Positions 51,147-59,827 of a DNA stretch of 64,000 nt are shown here, piece by piece. The notes under the pieces are model-generated. The model was given only the letters and a program-made list of their open reading frames with translations. It searched no databases and was not told where the DNA came from. The stretch's first letter is position 1; every line of letters starts with the position of its first letter. The translations under genes and the position numbers were made by a program. Origin of the DNA: Bradyrhizobium sp. B124 (lineage in GTDB: Bacteria > Pseudomonadota > Alphaproteobacteria > Rhizobiales > Xanthobacteraceae); assembly GCF_038967635.1 (NCBI RefSeq), contig NZ_CP152413.1, forward strand, positions 3,968,001 to 4,032,000, read 5' to 3'.

Positions 51147-52552
51147 CACTGGCGCCCCATCATCCTGACATCGGCGATCGCGCCGGCAATGGCTGAGGCC
51201 GCCGCACTCGCGGGGCTCGCCAGATGTGTCCGCGCGCGTGGCCCCTGCCGGCCGACGAAATTGCGGTTCGAGGTCGAGACCGAACGCTGCCCGGGCGCCA
51301 CCACCTCGCCATTGGCGGCAAGGCACATCGAGCAGCCCGGCTCGCGCCACTCGAAGCCGGCGTCGATGAAGATCTTGTCGAGCCCTTCGGCGACCGCCTC
51401 GCGCTTGACGTTTTCCGAGCCCGGCACCACCCAGGCGCGGACGCCGGCGGCGACCTTGCGGCCGCGCGCGACCTCGGCCGCGGCGCGCAGATCGCTCAGC
51501 CGGCTGTTGGTGCAGGAGCCGATGAACACCCAGTCGACCGGCGTGCCGGCGATCGGCGCGCCGCCCTGCAGGCCCATATACTCGAGCGCGGTCTCGATCG
51601 CGGCGCGCCGCAAGGGATCGTCGACCGACTTCGGATCGGGAATGAGGCCATCGACGCCGACGACATGCTCGGGGCTGATGCCCCAGGTCACCTGCGGGAT
51701 GATCTTTTCGACATCGATCACGACCTCGCGGTCGAACACCGCATCGGGATCGCTCGGCAATTCGCGCCATGCCTTGACCGCGAGATCCCACATCTCGCCC
51801 TGCGGCGCATAGGGACGGCCGCGCAGGAATTCGAATGTTGTCTCGTCGGGCGCCACCATGCCCATCTTGGCGCCGAGCTCGATCGAGAGGTTGCAGATCG
51901 TCAGCCGGCCTTCGATCGGCAGCGCACGGATCGCACTGCCGGCATATTCGACCGCGTAGCCGGTGCCGCCGGCGGCGCCGATATGGCCGATCAGCGCGAG
52001 GATCATGTCCTTGGCAGTGACGCCGAGCGGCAGCTTGCCCTCGAAGCGCGCGCGCATCGTCTTCGGCCGGCGCTGGATCAGCGCCTGCGTCGCCAGCACA
52101 TGGGTGAGCTCGCTCGATCCGATGCCGAAAGCGAGCGCGCCGAGGCCGCCATGGGTGCAGGTGTGGCTGTCGCCGCAGACGATCGTCGCGCCCGGCAGGC
52201 TCAAGCCGAGTTCCGGCCCGATGACGTGGACGATGCCCTGGCCGGGCTGGTCGACATCGAACAGCGTGATGCCGCTCGCCGCCGTCTCGGTCCGCAGCGC
52301 GGCCAGCAATTCCATGCCGATCTTGCTGGTTCCGGCGCGGCCGGGCGCCGTGGAGAGCGCGTGGTCCGGCGTCGCAAACGTCAGTTCGGGATTGTGAACC
52401 TTGAGGCCACGGCTCTTGAGATCGAGCAGGCCGCGCGAGCCGCCGAGATCGTGCAGCAGATGGCGGTCGATATGCAGGAGGTCCGTGTCCTCGCTGAGGC
52501 GGGCAATGACATGCTGGTCCCAGATCTTCTCAAGCAAACTTCGTCCGGGCAT
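51146..52552 (-). CDS. LeuC-type large 4Fe-4S subunit of a hydro-lyase (isopropylmalate isomerase family)
   Basis: 468 residues. The Fe-S cysteines are in FIGSCTNSRLSDL and EPGCSMCLA; CGDSHTCTHGGLGALAFGIG is the conserved aconitase-family block. The ATG at 52552 follows GGGGGAAGG. It is the first gene of a run of six overlapping genes ending with an ABC permease, and it is divergent from an IclR regulator. This context points to catabolism of an imported branched hydroxy or unsaturated acid rather than to leucine synthesis; that is inference. Confidence 0.87.
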   Translation of the reverse strand: MPGRSLLEKIWDQHVIARLSEDTDLLHIDRHLLHDLGGSRGLLDLKSRGLKVHNPELTFATPDHALSTAPGRAGTSKIGMELLAALRTETAASGITLFDVDQPGQGIVHVIGPELGLSLPGATIVCGDSHTCTHGGLGALAFGIGSSELTHVLATQALIQRRPKTMRARFEGKLPLGVTAKDMILALIGHIGAAGGTGYAVEYAGSAIRALPIEGRLTICNLSIELGAKMGMVAPDETTFEFLRGRPYAPQGEMWDLAVKAWRELPSDPDAVFDREVVIDVEKIIPQVTWGISPEHVVGVDGLIPDPKSVDDPLRRAAIETALEYMGLQGGAPIAGTPVDWVFIGSCTNSRLSDLRAAAEVARGRKVAAGVRAWVVPGSENVKREAVAEGLDKIFIDAGFEWREPGCSMCLAANGEVVAPGQRSVSTSNRNFVGRQGPRARTHLASPASAAASAIAGAIADVRMMGRQ

Positions 52553-52647
52553 CCGCCTTCCCCCGCTCTCTGCGTTTCCATGCGGCTTGATCTTATTGAC
52601 GCCAATCTGTGCCAAAGTTGTCGTCAAGTGAAGCGGTTTTGCCCTAA

Positions 52648-52663
52648 CATCACATATGTGATG
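52648..52663. promoter_or_regulatory. Perfect 16-base palindrome, likely IclR operator
   Basis: CATCACATATGTGATG is self-complementary over all 16 bases and lies in the 145-base divergent region between the leuC-like gene and the IclR gene, 34 bases before the IclR start. One regulator bound here could control both directions. Confidence 0.6.
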
Positions 52664-52697
52664 GAGGCGCGGTCATTGACCCGCCGCGGAGACAGCC

Positions 52698-53468
52698 ATG
52701 CCGAACGCGAATAAGACGGCCATCGTCAAATCGGCCATGCGGTCGTTTGCGGTTCTGGAGTTCTTTCGGGAAACAAAGCGGGCTGCTTCCGTGACTGAAA
52801 TAGCTTCCGCGCTGGAGATGCCCCAATCGAGCACGTCCGTGTTGCTTCGCAGCCTCGTTGAATTGAACTACCTTGAATACGACCGACAGACCCGGCGCTT
52901 CATCCCCAGCTACCGGGTCAATCTGCTTGGTGATTGGATCCGCCGTTCTCCGTTCCGTGATCGAAAGCTCACCGATCTGATGGAGGAACTCTGGACCGCA
53001 ACGGGCGGCGAGACCGTCATGCTTGGACAACAGGCCGGCGCCGCCGGGATGCGATATCTACACGTTGTCCCCGGCGGCAATCAGCTTCAGTTCATTGCAA
53101 ATGCCGGTCAAATACGACCGATGGTTCGCACCGCGCTCGGACACGTGCTGCTGAGCCAAATGCCAAACACCAAAATTCGCGGTATCATCCGTCGCAACAA
53201 CGCTGAGGAGCCGAGTCAGTCGGCGCGCGTTCGCGAAGCGGCCTTTCTCGAAGAGGTCGAGCGCATCCGCCGCCGCGGCTTTTCCGAGTCGAGCGGCCGC
53301 ACGACGCCGGGCGCAAACACAATCGGCATGCTCGTTCCCCTGCCAAAGCGACGCGCGCCGCTCGCGATCGGCATCGGCGGACCAATCGAACGAATCGCGG
53401 CAAAGCGCGCGCACATCATTGAAGTTATGCAGAGCCGGCTGAAAGAACTGACAGATGTGGCGCCGTAG
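52698..53468 (+). CDS. IclR-family regulator
   Basis: 256 residues. The N-terminal winged helix has SVTEIASALEMPQSSTSVLLRSLVELNYLE-like sequence at about 31-60, then the GAF-like IclR effector domain with LGHVLLSQMP and IGMLVPLPKRRAPLAIGIGGP. The ATG at 52698 follows GGAGACAG. It is divergent from the LeuCDB/importer operon and probably senses its substrate. The stop codon lies inside a palindromic repeat. Confidence 0.87.
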   Translation: MPNANKTAIVKSAMRSFAVLEFFRETKRAASVTEIASALEMPQSSTSVLLRSLVELNYLEYDRQTRRFIPSYRVNLLGDWIRRSPFRDRKLTDLMEELWTATGGETVMLGQQAGAAGMRYLHVVPGGNQLQFIANAGQIRPMVRTALGHVLLSQMPNTKIRGIIRRNNAEEPSQSARVREAAFLEEVERIRRRGFSESSGRTTPGANTIGMLVPLPKRRAPLAIGIGGPIERIAAKRAHIIEVMQSRLKELTDVAP

Positions 53469-53552
53469 CCCGGATGCAGCGAAGCGCAATCCGGGGGCAG
53501 TCCCTCCGCGGAGAGATCGGCCCCGGATTTCGCTTCGCTGCATCCGGGCTAC
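53465..53552. repeat. Palindromic repeat overlapping the IclR stop codon
   Basis: GTAGCCCGGATGCAGCGAAG at the left is mirrored by CTTCGCTGCATCCGGGCTAC at the right, with an inner AATCCGGGG / CCCCGGATT pair. The TAG stop of the IclR gene is part of the left arm, so insertion of the element may have set the present C-terminus. It lies between convergent genes and can serve as a terminator. Confidence 0.65.
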
Positions 53553-53570
53553 AAATGCGCGTCGAAATTC

Positions 53571-54686
53571 CTACGACGCCAGCGCTTCCTCCGGCATCAC
53601 GGCCGACAGATGCTGGCTCTCGGCCACCGCGCGGTTGGTGATGCGGCCGCGATGGACGTTGAGGCCGGCGCGCAGATGCGGATCCTCGACCAGCGCGCGC
53701 AGTCCCTTCGACGCCAAAGCCAGGCCGAACGGCAAGGTGGCGTGGTTGAGCGCGTGGCTCGAGGTGACCGGCACCGCGCCCGGCATGTTGGCGACGCAAT
53801 AATGCACGATGTCGTCGACCAGATAGGTCGGCGCCTGGTGCGTGGTCGCCTTCGAAGTCTCGAAGCAGCCGCCCTGGTCGATCGCGACGTCGACCAGCAC
53901 CGCACGGCGTTTCATGCCGGCAAGCTGCGCGCGCGAGACAAGTTTCGGCGCGCTGGCGCCGGGCACCAGCACCGCGCCGATCACAACGTCAGCCGCGAAA
54001 ACCTCCTGCTCGATCGCTTCCAGCGTGGCGTAGCGGGTGCGGACGCGCCCGAGGAAGAGGTCGTCGAGCGCGCGGAGCCGCGGCAATGAACGGTCAAGGA
54101 TGGTGACGTCGCTGCCAAGGCCTGCCGCCATCCGCGCCGCGTGGGTGCCGACCACGCCGCCGCCGATGATCGCAACGCGCGCCGGCGGAACGCCCGGCAC
54201 ACCGCCGAGCAGCTTGCCCATGCCATCGGCGGATTTGCGCAGCGCAGCGCCCGCGGCCTCGATCGCCAGCCGGCCTGCGACTTCGCTCATCGGCGCGAGC
54301 AACGGCAGCCCGCCATGCGCATCGGTCACGGTTTCATAGGCGACCGCCGTGCAGCCGGAGGCGATCAGCCCCGCGGTCTGCGGCACGTCGGGCGCGAGAT
54401 GCAGATAGGTGAACAGGATCTGGCCCTCGCGCAGCCGGATCCATTCGGACGGCTGTGGCTCCTTCACCTTCACGATCATCTCGGCGACCGAGAACACCTC
54501 TTCGGCGGTGTCGGCAATCCGTGCGCCGGCCTGGGTGTAGACGTCATCGCCAGCACCGATGCCGTCACCGGCGCCGCGCTGGACCACCACCTCGTGGCCA
54601 TGTGCCACATATTCCCGCACCGAGGCAGGCGTCAGCCCGACCCGATATTCCTCGACCTTGATTTCCTTGGGCACGCCGATGCGCAT
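53571..54686 (-). CDS. ald: Alanine dehydrogenase
   Basis: 371 residues. Family landmarks are [20 protein letters not shown] at the N-terminus, [11 protein letters not shown] (substrate Lys), YLHLAPD (catalytic His), the NAD motif [15 protein letters not shown] and [14 protein letters not shown]. It interconverts L-alanine and pyruvate plus ammonia with NAD+. The ATG at 54686 has AAGGAG. It is divergent from an Lrp-type gene that presumably activates it in response to alanine. Confidence 0.94.
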   Translation of the reverse strand: MRIGVPKEIKVEEYRVGLTPASVREYVAHGHEVVVQRGAGDGIGAGDDVYTQAGARIADTAEEVFSVAEMIVKVKEPQPSEWIRLREGQILFTYLHLAPDVPQTAGLIASGCTAVAYETVTDAHGGLPLLAPMSEVAGRLAIEAAGAALRKSADGMGKLLGGVPGVPPARVAIIGGGVVGTHAARMAAGLGSDVTILDRSLPRLRALDDLFLGRVRTRYATLEAIEQEVFAADVVIGAVLVPGASAPKLVSRAQLAGMKRRAVLVDVAIDQGGCFETSKATTHQAPTYLVDDIVHYCVANMPGAVPVTSSHALNHATLPFGLALASKGLRALVEDPHLRAGLNVHRGRITNRAVAESQHLSAVMPEEALAS

Positions 54687-54827
54687 GGTCCGCTCCTTGA
54701 AGGATTCGTTTCCGTTAGCCTCAAGGCTATTCCTCGTCACATGGCGTTTCTCAGCGAATTCCAGCTTGTGCACATGCAGATACGCTCATATCCTTCGTTT
54801 CCAGCTCAGCCATCGAAGGAAAACTGC

Positions 54828-55301
54828 GTGGACGGTCTCGATCGTATCGATCTCAGAATCCTCGCCGAGCTGGTCGCCGACGCTCGCGCGAGCCAGATCG
54901 AGCTTGCCGAGAAGGTCGGGCTGTCGCCGACCGCCTGCGCGCGGCGCATCCGCCATCTCGAGGAGATCGGCGTGATCCGCGGCTACCGCGTCGACCTCGA
55001 ACCGACTGCGCTTGGCCTCGTGACAACCGTCGTCGTCACCATCACGCTGGAGAAGCAGAGCGAGGATTATCTCGCAGCCTTCGAGGCCGCGATCGCGCGC
55101 TGCCCCGACGTCGTGTCCTGCCATCTGATGTCGGGCAGCGACGATTATCATTTGCAGGTCATCGCCCGCGACATCGCCGACTTCGAGCGCATCCACAAGC
55201 AGCATTTGTCGCGGATGCCGGGCGTCGCCCGCATCCATTCCAGCTTCGCGATGCGCGAGGTCGTTCGCCGCACCATTCCGGAAACCGCGCTGCGCGGCTG
55301 A
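54828..55301 (+). CDS. Lrp/AsnC-family regulator, probably of ald
   Basis: 157 residues from GTG 54828, which is preceded by AAGGAAA at good spacing; an ATG at 54774 would add 18 residues unlike the family start. The helix-turn-helix is at about 18-45 (IELAEKVGLSPTACARRIRH), and the RAM effector domain follows (VVSCHLMSGSDDYHLQVIARD). The divergent arrangement with alanine dehydrogenase suggests an alanine-responsive activator like AldR. Confidence 0.87.
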   Translation: MDGLDRIDLRILAELVADARASQIELAEKVGLSPTACARRIRHLEEIGVIRGYRVDLEPTALGLVTTVVVTITLEKQSEDYLAAFEAAIARCPDVVSCHLMSGSDDYHLQVIARDIADFERIHKQHLSRMPGVARIHSSFAMREVVRRTIPETALRG

Positions 55302-55316
55302 AGGCCGACCGCCGCG

Positions 55317-55865
55317 TCAGAACTGATTGCGGCTCGCGCGCGGCCACATCCGTGCCAGCGTCTCGTCCTTCTTGACGACGACATGCCAGAGCGTCGCCGC
55401 GATATGCAGCGCGACCACCGCATAAACGAAGTAGGCAAGCAGGCCATGCGCGAGCTCGCCGGCCTCCGCGACCGCCTTGTTGTCGGCGAACAGGCGCGGC
55501 CAGCTGAAGGTCCAGAAATAGCGCAGCGAATACCCGCCGGCCGACGAGAACATGTATCCGGTCACCGGCATCACGAAGAGGATGGCGTAGAGCGCCCAGT
55601 GATTGAGCCGTGCCGCGATCCTGACCAGCGGAGAGAACGAGCCCGGCTCCGGCGGCGCCGTGGTCACGGCGCGCACCATCAGCCGCAGGATCGCCAGGAA
55701 GAACAGGGTGACGCCGAGCGACTTGTGCACCTCGAGCAGCTCGCGCCGCGGCGACGTCCCTGCCGGCTGCAGTCCGCAATAAAACCCGATCAGCATGGCC
55801 GCGATGAACAGCACCGCCGTCGCCCAGTGAATCCTGCGCAACAGCGGATCGTAGCTGGCCGTCAT
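55317..55865 (-). CDS. Cytochrome b561-type membrane protein
   Basis: 182 residues with four hydrophobic helices and His residues suited to two b-type hemes: RRIHWATA, LLEVHKSLG, RLNHWALY and the C-terminal ALHIAATLWH. Such proteins pass electrons between quinol and periplasmic acceptors, or detoxify superoxide as in CybB. The ATG at 55865 is the family-like start. It ends 15 bases from the convergent Lrp gene and has no obvious partner. Confidence 0.85.
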   Translation of the reverse strand: MTASYDPLLRRIHWATAVLFIAAMLIGFYCGLQPAGTSPRRELLEVHKSLGVTLFFLAILRLMVRAVTTAPPEPGSFSPLVRIAARLNHWALYAILFVMPVTGYMFSSAGGYSLRYFWTFSWPRLFADNKAVAEAGELAHGLLAYFVYAVVALHIAATLWHVVVKKDETLARMWPRASRNQF

Positions 55866-56301
55866 ATCCGTCGTCGCAAGGCGCCTTGGCTTGAAGCCGC
55901 CCGTGCGGGTTCGGCCCGAAAAAGGAAGGCCGTTCAATAGATGATCGCGCGATGCCTGCCTACGGGGGCGGGCGCCAACTGCGATCACGATCACGAAGGC
56001 TGGACTCCCTCCATCGTCATTCCGGGGCGCGCGAAGCGCGAGCCCGGAATCCATTCAACCGCAACCCGGCGGCCCGATGGATTCCGGGCCTGCGCCTTCG
56101 GCGCATCCCGGAATGACAAGGGGAGGTTTCGTGGGCCGCGCAGCCACGCGCTCACTGTCACAAACGCCGCGCTGTCACAAACGCTGTCACAATCGGAGCC
56201 GCCCGGCCCCGCGCCACACGTATTTTTTAGTCGTGATTCGCCGCCTTCTATGACAGAATTGCTACAATTCAATATCAGTTCGGTTACACGCGGAGCGGTG
56301 A
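55866..56301. other. 436-base intergenic region holding a palindromic repeat
   Basis: Between the divergent cytochrome b561 and membrane-protein genes. It contains the repeat at 56015-56117 and short direct copies of CGCTGTCACAAACG near 56170. No gene or RNA was recognised in the rest. Confidence 0.4.
56015..56117. repeat. Palindromic intergenic repeat
   Basis: CGTCATTCCGGGGCGCGCGA with CCGGAATCCATT on the left pairs with GATGGATTCCGG and GCGCATCCCGGAATGAC on the right. It is one of the frequent dispersed palindromes of Bradyrhizobium-type genomes. Confidence 0.62.
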
Positions 56302-57282
56302 ATGAGCATGGAGTGGCGGGCGCGGCCGGTTTCGCTGGCTTGGTCGAATCCGGTGGTCCGGTGGTGGGGCTTCCTGAGCCTCGTCAGTGCCGCCAACATC
56401 GCGATCTGGTTCGCGCTGTACCGACAGTTCCACGAGCAGTCGAACGGCAGCCTCAGCAATACGTCCGGCATCGGCCTGATGCTACTGCTCTGCGCGGCCT
56501 ATGTGTTCGGCTGCGCCTTCCGCTCGGTGCTGCCGCGCGCCGACGTGCAGCGCATCTGCCTGTTTGACACCTGGCTGTCGAGCGTCGTGGTCGGCCGCAC
56601 CGTCGCGACCGTCGCCGAGGTCTGCTTCGCCGCGCAATGGGCGATCATCCTGTATCAGCTCGGCACCATGACCGGCGCCGAGACCACCATCAACATCGCC
56701 TGGATCATCGTGCCGCTGATCGTGATTGCGGAATGCTTCTCCTGGTATGCGGTGCTGACCACCCATTATCTCTGCAACGCGATCGAGAACTCGATCTGGG
56801 CCGTGGTGTTCTTCCTGGTCGGGATCGCGCTGTGCCGGCTGCTGCCCGAGTTTCAGGGCCCGGTGCGCTGGGCCTTCATCGTCGCGATCGTCGGCATCGC
56901 CGCCTTCCTCGCCTTCCTGATGACCGTCGACGTCCCGATGTATCTGAACCGCTGGCGCGCCAATCTCGCCGCCGGCGGCACGCTGCTGCATCCGCTCGAT
57001 GGCCTGCGCGACGTCAGCCGGCGCTGGGTCGTGACCCACGACATCGCCGAGTGGCGCGAGGAGATCGCCTGGATGTCGCTGTATTTCAGCATGGCGGTCT
57101 GGTCGAGCCTCGCGCTCTGCGTCGGCTACTCGCTCGAGGATCAGCTGCCGCGTTACCGCACCGAGCCTGCGATCGTCGCGACGACGCCGACGATCGAAAG
57201 CCCGATACCGGCGATCTTCAGCACGACGCCGGCGGCGCAGCACACCGCAACGATCGACGCGATGGCGCCGTCGCGGAATTGA
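56302..57282 (+). CDS. Multi-pass membrane protein of unknown function
   Basis: 326 residues with about six to seven hydrophobic helices between residues 20 and 275 and a Thr/Pro/Ala-rich tail after about 285. Blocks such as FRSVLPRADVQRICLFDTWL and SWYAVLTTHYLCNAIENSIW are well conserved in appearance, with polar residues inside helices, but I cannot name a family. Codon use matches the neighbours. No partner gene is evident. Confidence 0.6.
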   Translation: MSMEWRARPVSLAWSNPVVRWWGFLSLVSAANIAIWFALYRQFHEQSNGSLSNTSGIGLMLLLCAAYVFGCAFRSVLPRADVQRICLFDTWLSSVVVGRTVATVAEVCFAAQWAIILYQLGTMTGAETTINIAWIIVPLIVIAECFSWYAVLTTHYLCNAIENSIWAVVFFLVGIALCRLLPEFQGPVRWAFIVAIVGIAAFLAFLMTVDVPMYLNRWRANLAAGGTLLHPLDGLRDVSRRWVVTHDIAEWREEIAWMSLYFSMAVWSSLALCVGYSLEDQLPRYRTEPAIVATTPTIESPIPAIFSTTPAAQHTATIDAMAPSRN

Positions 57283-57367
57283 CCGGCGGCCGCGCCGCAC
57301 AGCTTGCGGCCGTCAGCGCTTCCGGAGTAAACGCTGAGGCATCCCCGCCCATCCGTCAGCGCGTTCC

Positions 57368-58081
57368 ATGCCCCGCATCACCATCATCGAAACCGGGCTC
57401 GTCAGTCCGCAGTTCCGCGAGCGCCACGGCAGCTATCCGCAGATGTTCCAGCGGATGGTGGCCACGGCCGATCCGTCGGTCGCCTGCGACGTCGTCGGCG
57501 TCGCCAACGGCGAGGCACTTCCGGATCCGGCCACACTGGATGCGATCCTGATCACGGGATCGGCGGCCGGTGTCTATGACGATGTCGCCTGGATCGCGCC
57601 GCTCGAAGCCTTCGTGCGCACGGCCCATGACAAGCGCGTTCCGATGGTCGGCGTCTGCTTCGGCCACCAGCTGATCGCGCAGGCGCTCGGCGGCACCGTG
57701 CGCAAATCGGAGAAAGGCTGGGGCATCGGCCGTCACGTCTATCGGCTGGCACCGGACAACGGGCTGATCGACGGCGAGACGATCGCGGCGGCCGCCTCGC
57801 ATCAGGACCAGGTGATCGCCCCGCCCGCCTCCGCACGCACCATCATGGCGTCCGCGTTCACACCGCATGCCGGGCTGCTCTATGCCAACGGCACCACGCT
57901 GTCGGTGCAACCGCATCCGGAATTCACCGTCGACTACGCCGACGCGCTGTGCGATCTGCGCCGCGGCCTCGCGCCCGATGCCGTGGTCGAAACCGCCAAG
58001 GCGTCGCTCACCGCACCTCTCGACCACGCCACGCTCGGCGGCGTGGTGACGCGCTTCCTCACACGCCATACGCCCGCGTAA
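57368..58081 (+). CDS. Class I glutamine amidotransferase-like protein
   Basis: 237 residues. The nucleophile C97 lies in VGVCFGHQLIAQALGG and the partner His/Glu in QPHPEF (H183, E185), so the catalytic triad is complete. Members of this stand-alone group hydrolyse gamma-glutamyl compounds or act as GMP-synthase-like glutaminases. No synthase partner is adjacent. Confidence 0.85.
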   Translation: MPRITIIETGLVSPQFRERHGSYPQMFQRMVATADPSVACDVVGVANGEALPDPATLDAILITGSAAGVYDDVAWIAPLEAFVRTAHDKRVPMVGVCFGHQLIAQALGGTVRKSEKGWGIGRHVYRLAPDNGLIDGETIAAAASHQDQVIAPPASARTIMASAFTPHAGLLYANGTTLSVQPHPEFTVDYADALCDLRRGLAPDAVVETAKASLTAPLDHATLGGVVTRFLTRHTPA

Positions 58082-58090
58082 GACAGTGCC

Positions 58091-58441
58091 TCAGGTCATG
58101 CTGCCCGGCATGAAGCAGCGCACGCGCGGGTGGCCGTCGATATAGTGCTTCCACACCATGGTTCGGCCGATCTTGTTCGGCTCGGTGATCAAGGCCTCGT
58201 TCGGCACCACGACCCATTCGTCGTCGATGTGCACGCGATAATGACCGTGGTCCGACTCCCAGTCCGGATCGGCGACCACCGATCCGTCGGCGTCGGAACA
58301 GCATTGTCCGTAGCCGCTGTGCAGGCTTTCAAACCAGGGTTTCAGAGGTGAATTGGCGTAGCGGCCGTCGTCGCGCGCCAGGGTCGGCGATGTCAGCCAC
58401 ATCGCCCCCAGCAGCAGTGCCGCACGCGTGATGGCGTGCAT
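58091..58441 (-). CDS. Small secreted protein of unknown function
   Basis: 116 residues with a signal peptide ending near PTLA-R. The mature part contains a paired Cys in GYGQCCSDADGS, a later Cys in RVRCFMPGS, and VHIDDEWVVVPNEALI; it resembles small periplasmic hypothetical proteins of Bradyrhizobium. Disulfide formation is likely in the periplasm. Its stop lies nine bases from the convergent amidotransferase stop. Confidence 0.68.
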   Translation of the reverse strand: MHAITRAALLLGAMWLTSPTLARDDGRYANSPLKPWFESLHSGYGQCCSDADGSVVADPDWESDHGHYRVHIDDEWVVVPNEALITEPNKIGRTMVWKHYIDGHPRVRCFMPGSMT

Positions 58442-58689
58442 GTTGTGGTCTCCGCAGATCTGATCCAGCTGCGGGCGCGCATCACTTACTGTTCGCCGGC
58501 GACATTGCCGTCGCGGGCGAAACACGACGAATCGGCGCCCCAGCACCTTGCATTGAAGTATGCAAGAGTGACGCCAGACTGCATTCCGGGAGACTACGGC
58601 CGACGAAAGTATGGGAGCGCGGACCGTCGCGTGCCACGCACGGCAGGTCGCCATCTCAAGCGCGCGCGTTTGCCTTCGGCGCAGCTCGA

Positions 58690-59625
58690 TCAGCGGATCG
58701 CCGCAGCGACCTCGGGGACCAGCGGCGGTGCACTTCGCGACGCCGCCTGCAGCGCGCATTCGACGAACCGGCGCGGCAGCAGCGAGGCGTTCGAGCGCAT
58801 CGCCACCAGCATGCGGCTCTCCGCATCCGGCGTGTCCAGCGCTTTCGCGACAACGTTCATGACACCGGCCTGCTGGTAGCATGACGGCAGAATCGACAGT
58901 CCGATCCCGGCCGCAACAAGGCTAAGCACCGTGCGCAGTTCATGCGCTTCCTGCGCGATCCGCGGCGCGAAGCCGGCGCGCCGGCACAGCATCGCCGCCT
59001 GGTCACCGACGCCGCAACCGCTCTCCGCCATGCCGACGAATTCGTGCTCGGCAAGGTCGGCAACGCTGAGCTTGCCGGGTGCGGCGGCAAGCGGATGATC
59101 GATCGGCAGGAACACCATCAGCCGGTCGCGCCAGACGACATGAACCTGCAGATCGGCCGCCGGCCGGAAATCCAGCGGCGGCCGCATGATCGCGACGTCG
59201 AGCTCGGCGTCGGCCAGCGCCTGCAACTGTTTTGCCGTCGACATGTGCCTGAGCTCGATCTTCACCCGCGGATAGCTGCCGCGGAAGCTGCGGAACAGTA
59301 CGGCGAACATCTCGAGCATCGGAACCGAGTCGGTAAAGCCGACACGAACGGCGCCGGCCTCCCCGCGCGCGGCGCGGCGCACGGTCTCCGACGCCAGATC
59401 GAGCTCGCTGACGGCACGCCGTGCGTGCTCCAGCAGCAATTGGCCGGCCTGGGTGAGCTCGACCGCACGCCGCGTCCGCGACAACAGCTGGGTGCCGAGC
59501 TCCTCCTCCATCGCCTTGATCTGCGTGCTCAGCGGCGGCTGGCTGACATGCAGCCGCTTGGCGGCGCGGCTAAAGCTGAGCTCTTCGGCGACCGCGATGA
59601 AGTAGCGAAGCTGCCTGTAATCCAT
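58690..59625 (-). CDS. LysR-type regulator of the adjacent ligJ/ligK-like cluster
   Basis: 311 residues. The winged helix at 1-60 reads MDYRQLRYFIAVAEELSFSR and VSQPPLSTQIKAMEEELG; the effector domain shows RVGFTDSVPML and VAIMRPPLDF. It is divergent from the MFS/ligJ/ligK genes and a strong inverted repeat lies between them, so it probably activates that operon in response to a pathway intermediate. Confidence 0.87.
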   Translation of the reverse strand: MDYRQLRYFIAVAEELSFSRAAKRLHVSQPPLSTQIKAMEEELGTQLLSRTRRAVELTQAGQLLLEHARRAVSELDLASETVRRAARGEAGAVRVGFTDSVPMLEMFAVLFRSFRGSYPRVKIELRHMSTAKQLQALADAELDVAIMRPPLDFRPAADLQVHVVWRDRLMVFLPIDHPLAAAPGKLSVADLAEHEFVGMAESGCGVGDQAAMLCRRAGFAPRIAQEAHELRTVLSLVAAGIGLSILPSCYQQAGVMNVVAKALDTPDAESRMLVAMRSNASLLPRRFVECALQAASRSAPPLVPEVAAAIR

Positions 59626-59653
59626 CGCTTATTCCGTTTCCCTATAAGTGACG

Positions 59654-59673
59654 GGTCAAAGCGGTATTTGACC
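59654..59673. promoter_or_regulatory. LysR-type operator GGTCAAA-N6-TTTGACC
   Basis: GGTCAAAGCGGTATTTGACC has perfect 7-base arms around six bases, 29 bases upstream of the LysR start and 154 bases upstream of the MFS gene. Its location fits the recognition site of a divergently transcribed LysR activator. Confidence 0.6.
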
Positions 59674-59827
59674 TCCCAGGTCCGTTTCCCGATCTTGGCG
59701 CCAAAACGCGGATGCTCCAAGGGGCAACACGCGCAGCCGGTCAGCCATGCGAAATCGCCGCGAATAACAGGCGCTCCGCCCGGCTCGGATCACAGGCGCG
59801 ATAACTAGAAAGCAAGGGAGGATTCCA

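Noticed and set aside
51146..52552. Calling this simply the biosynthetic leuC
   Set aside because: The overlap with importer genes, the divergent IclR and the altered LeuB-like signatures point to a paralogue; the gene symbol is therefore left empty.
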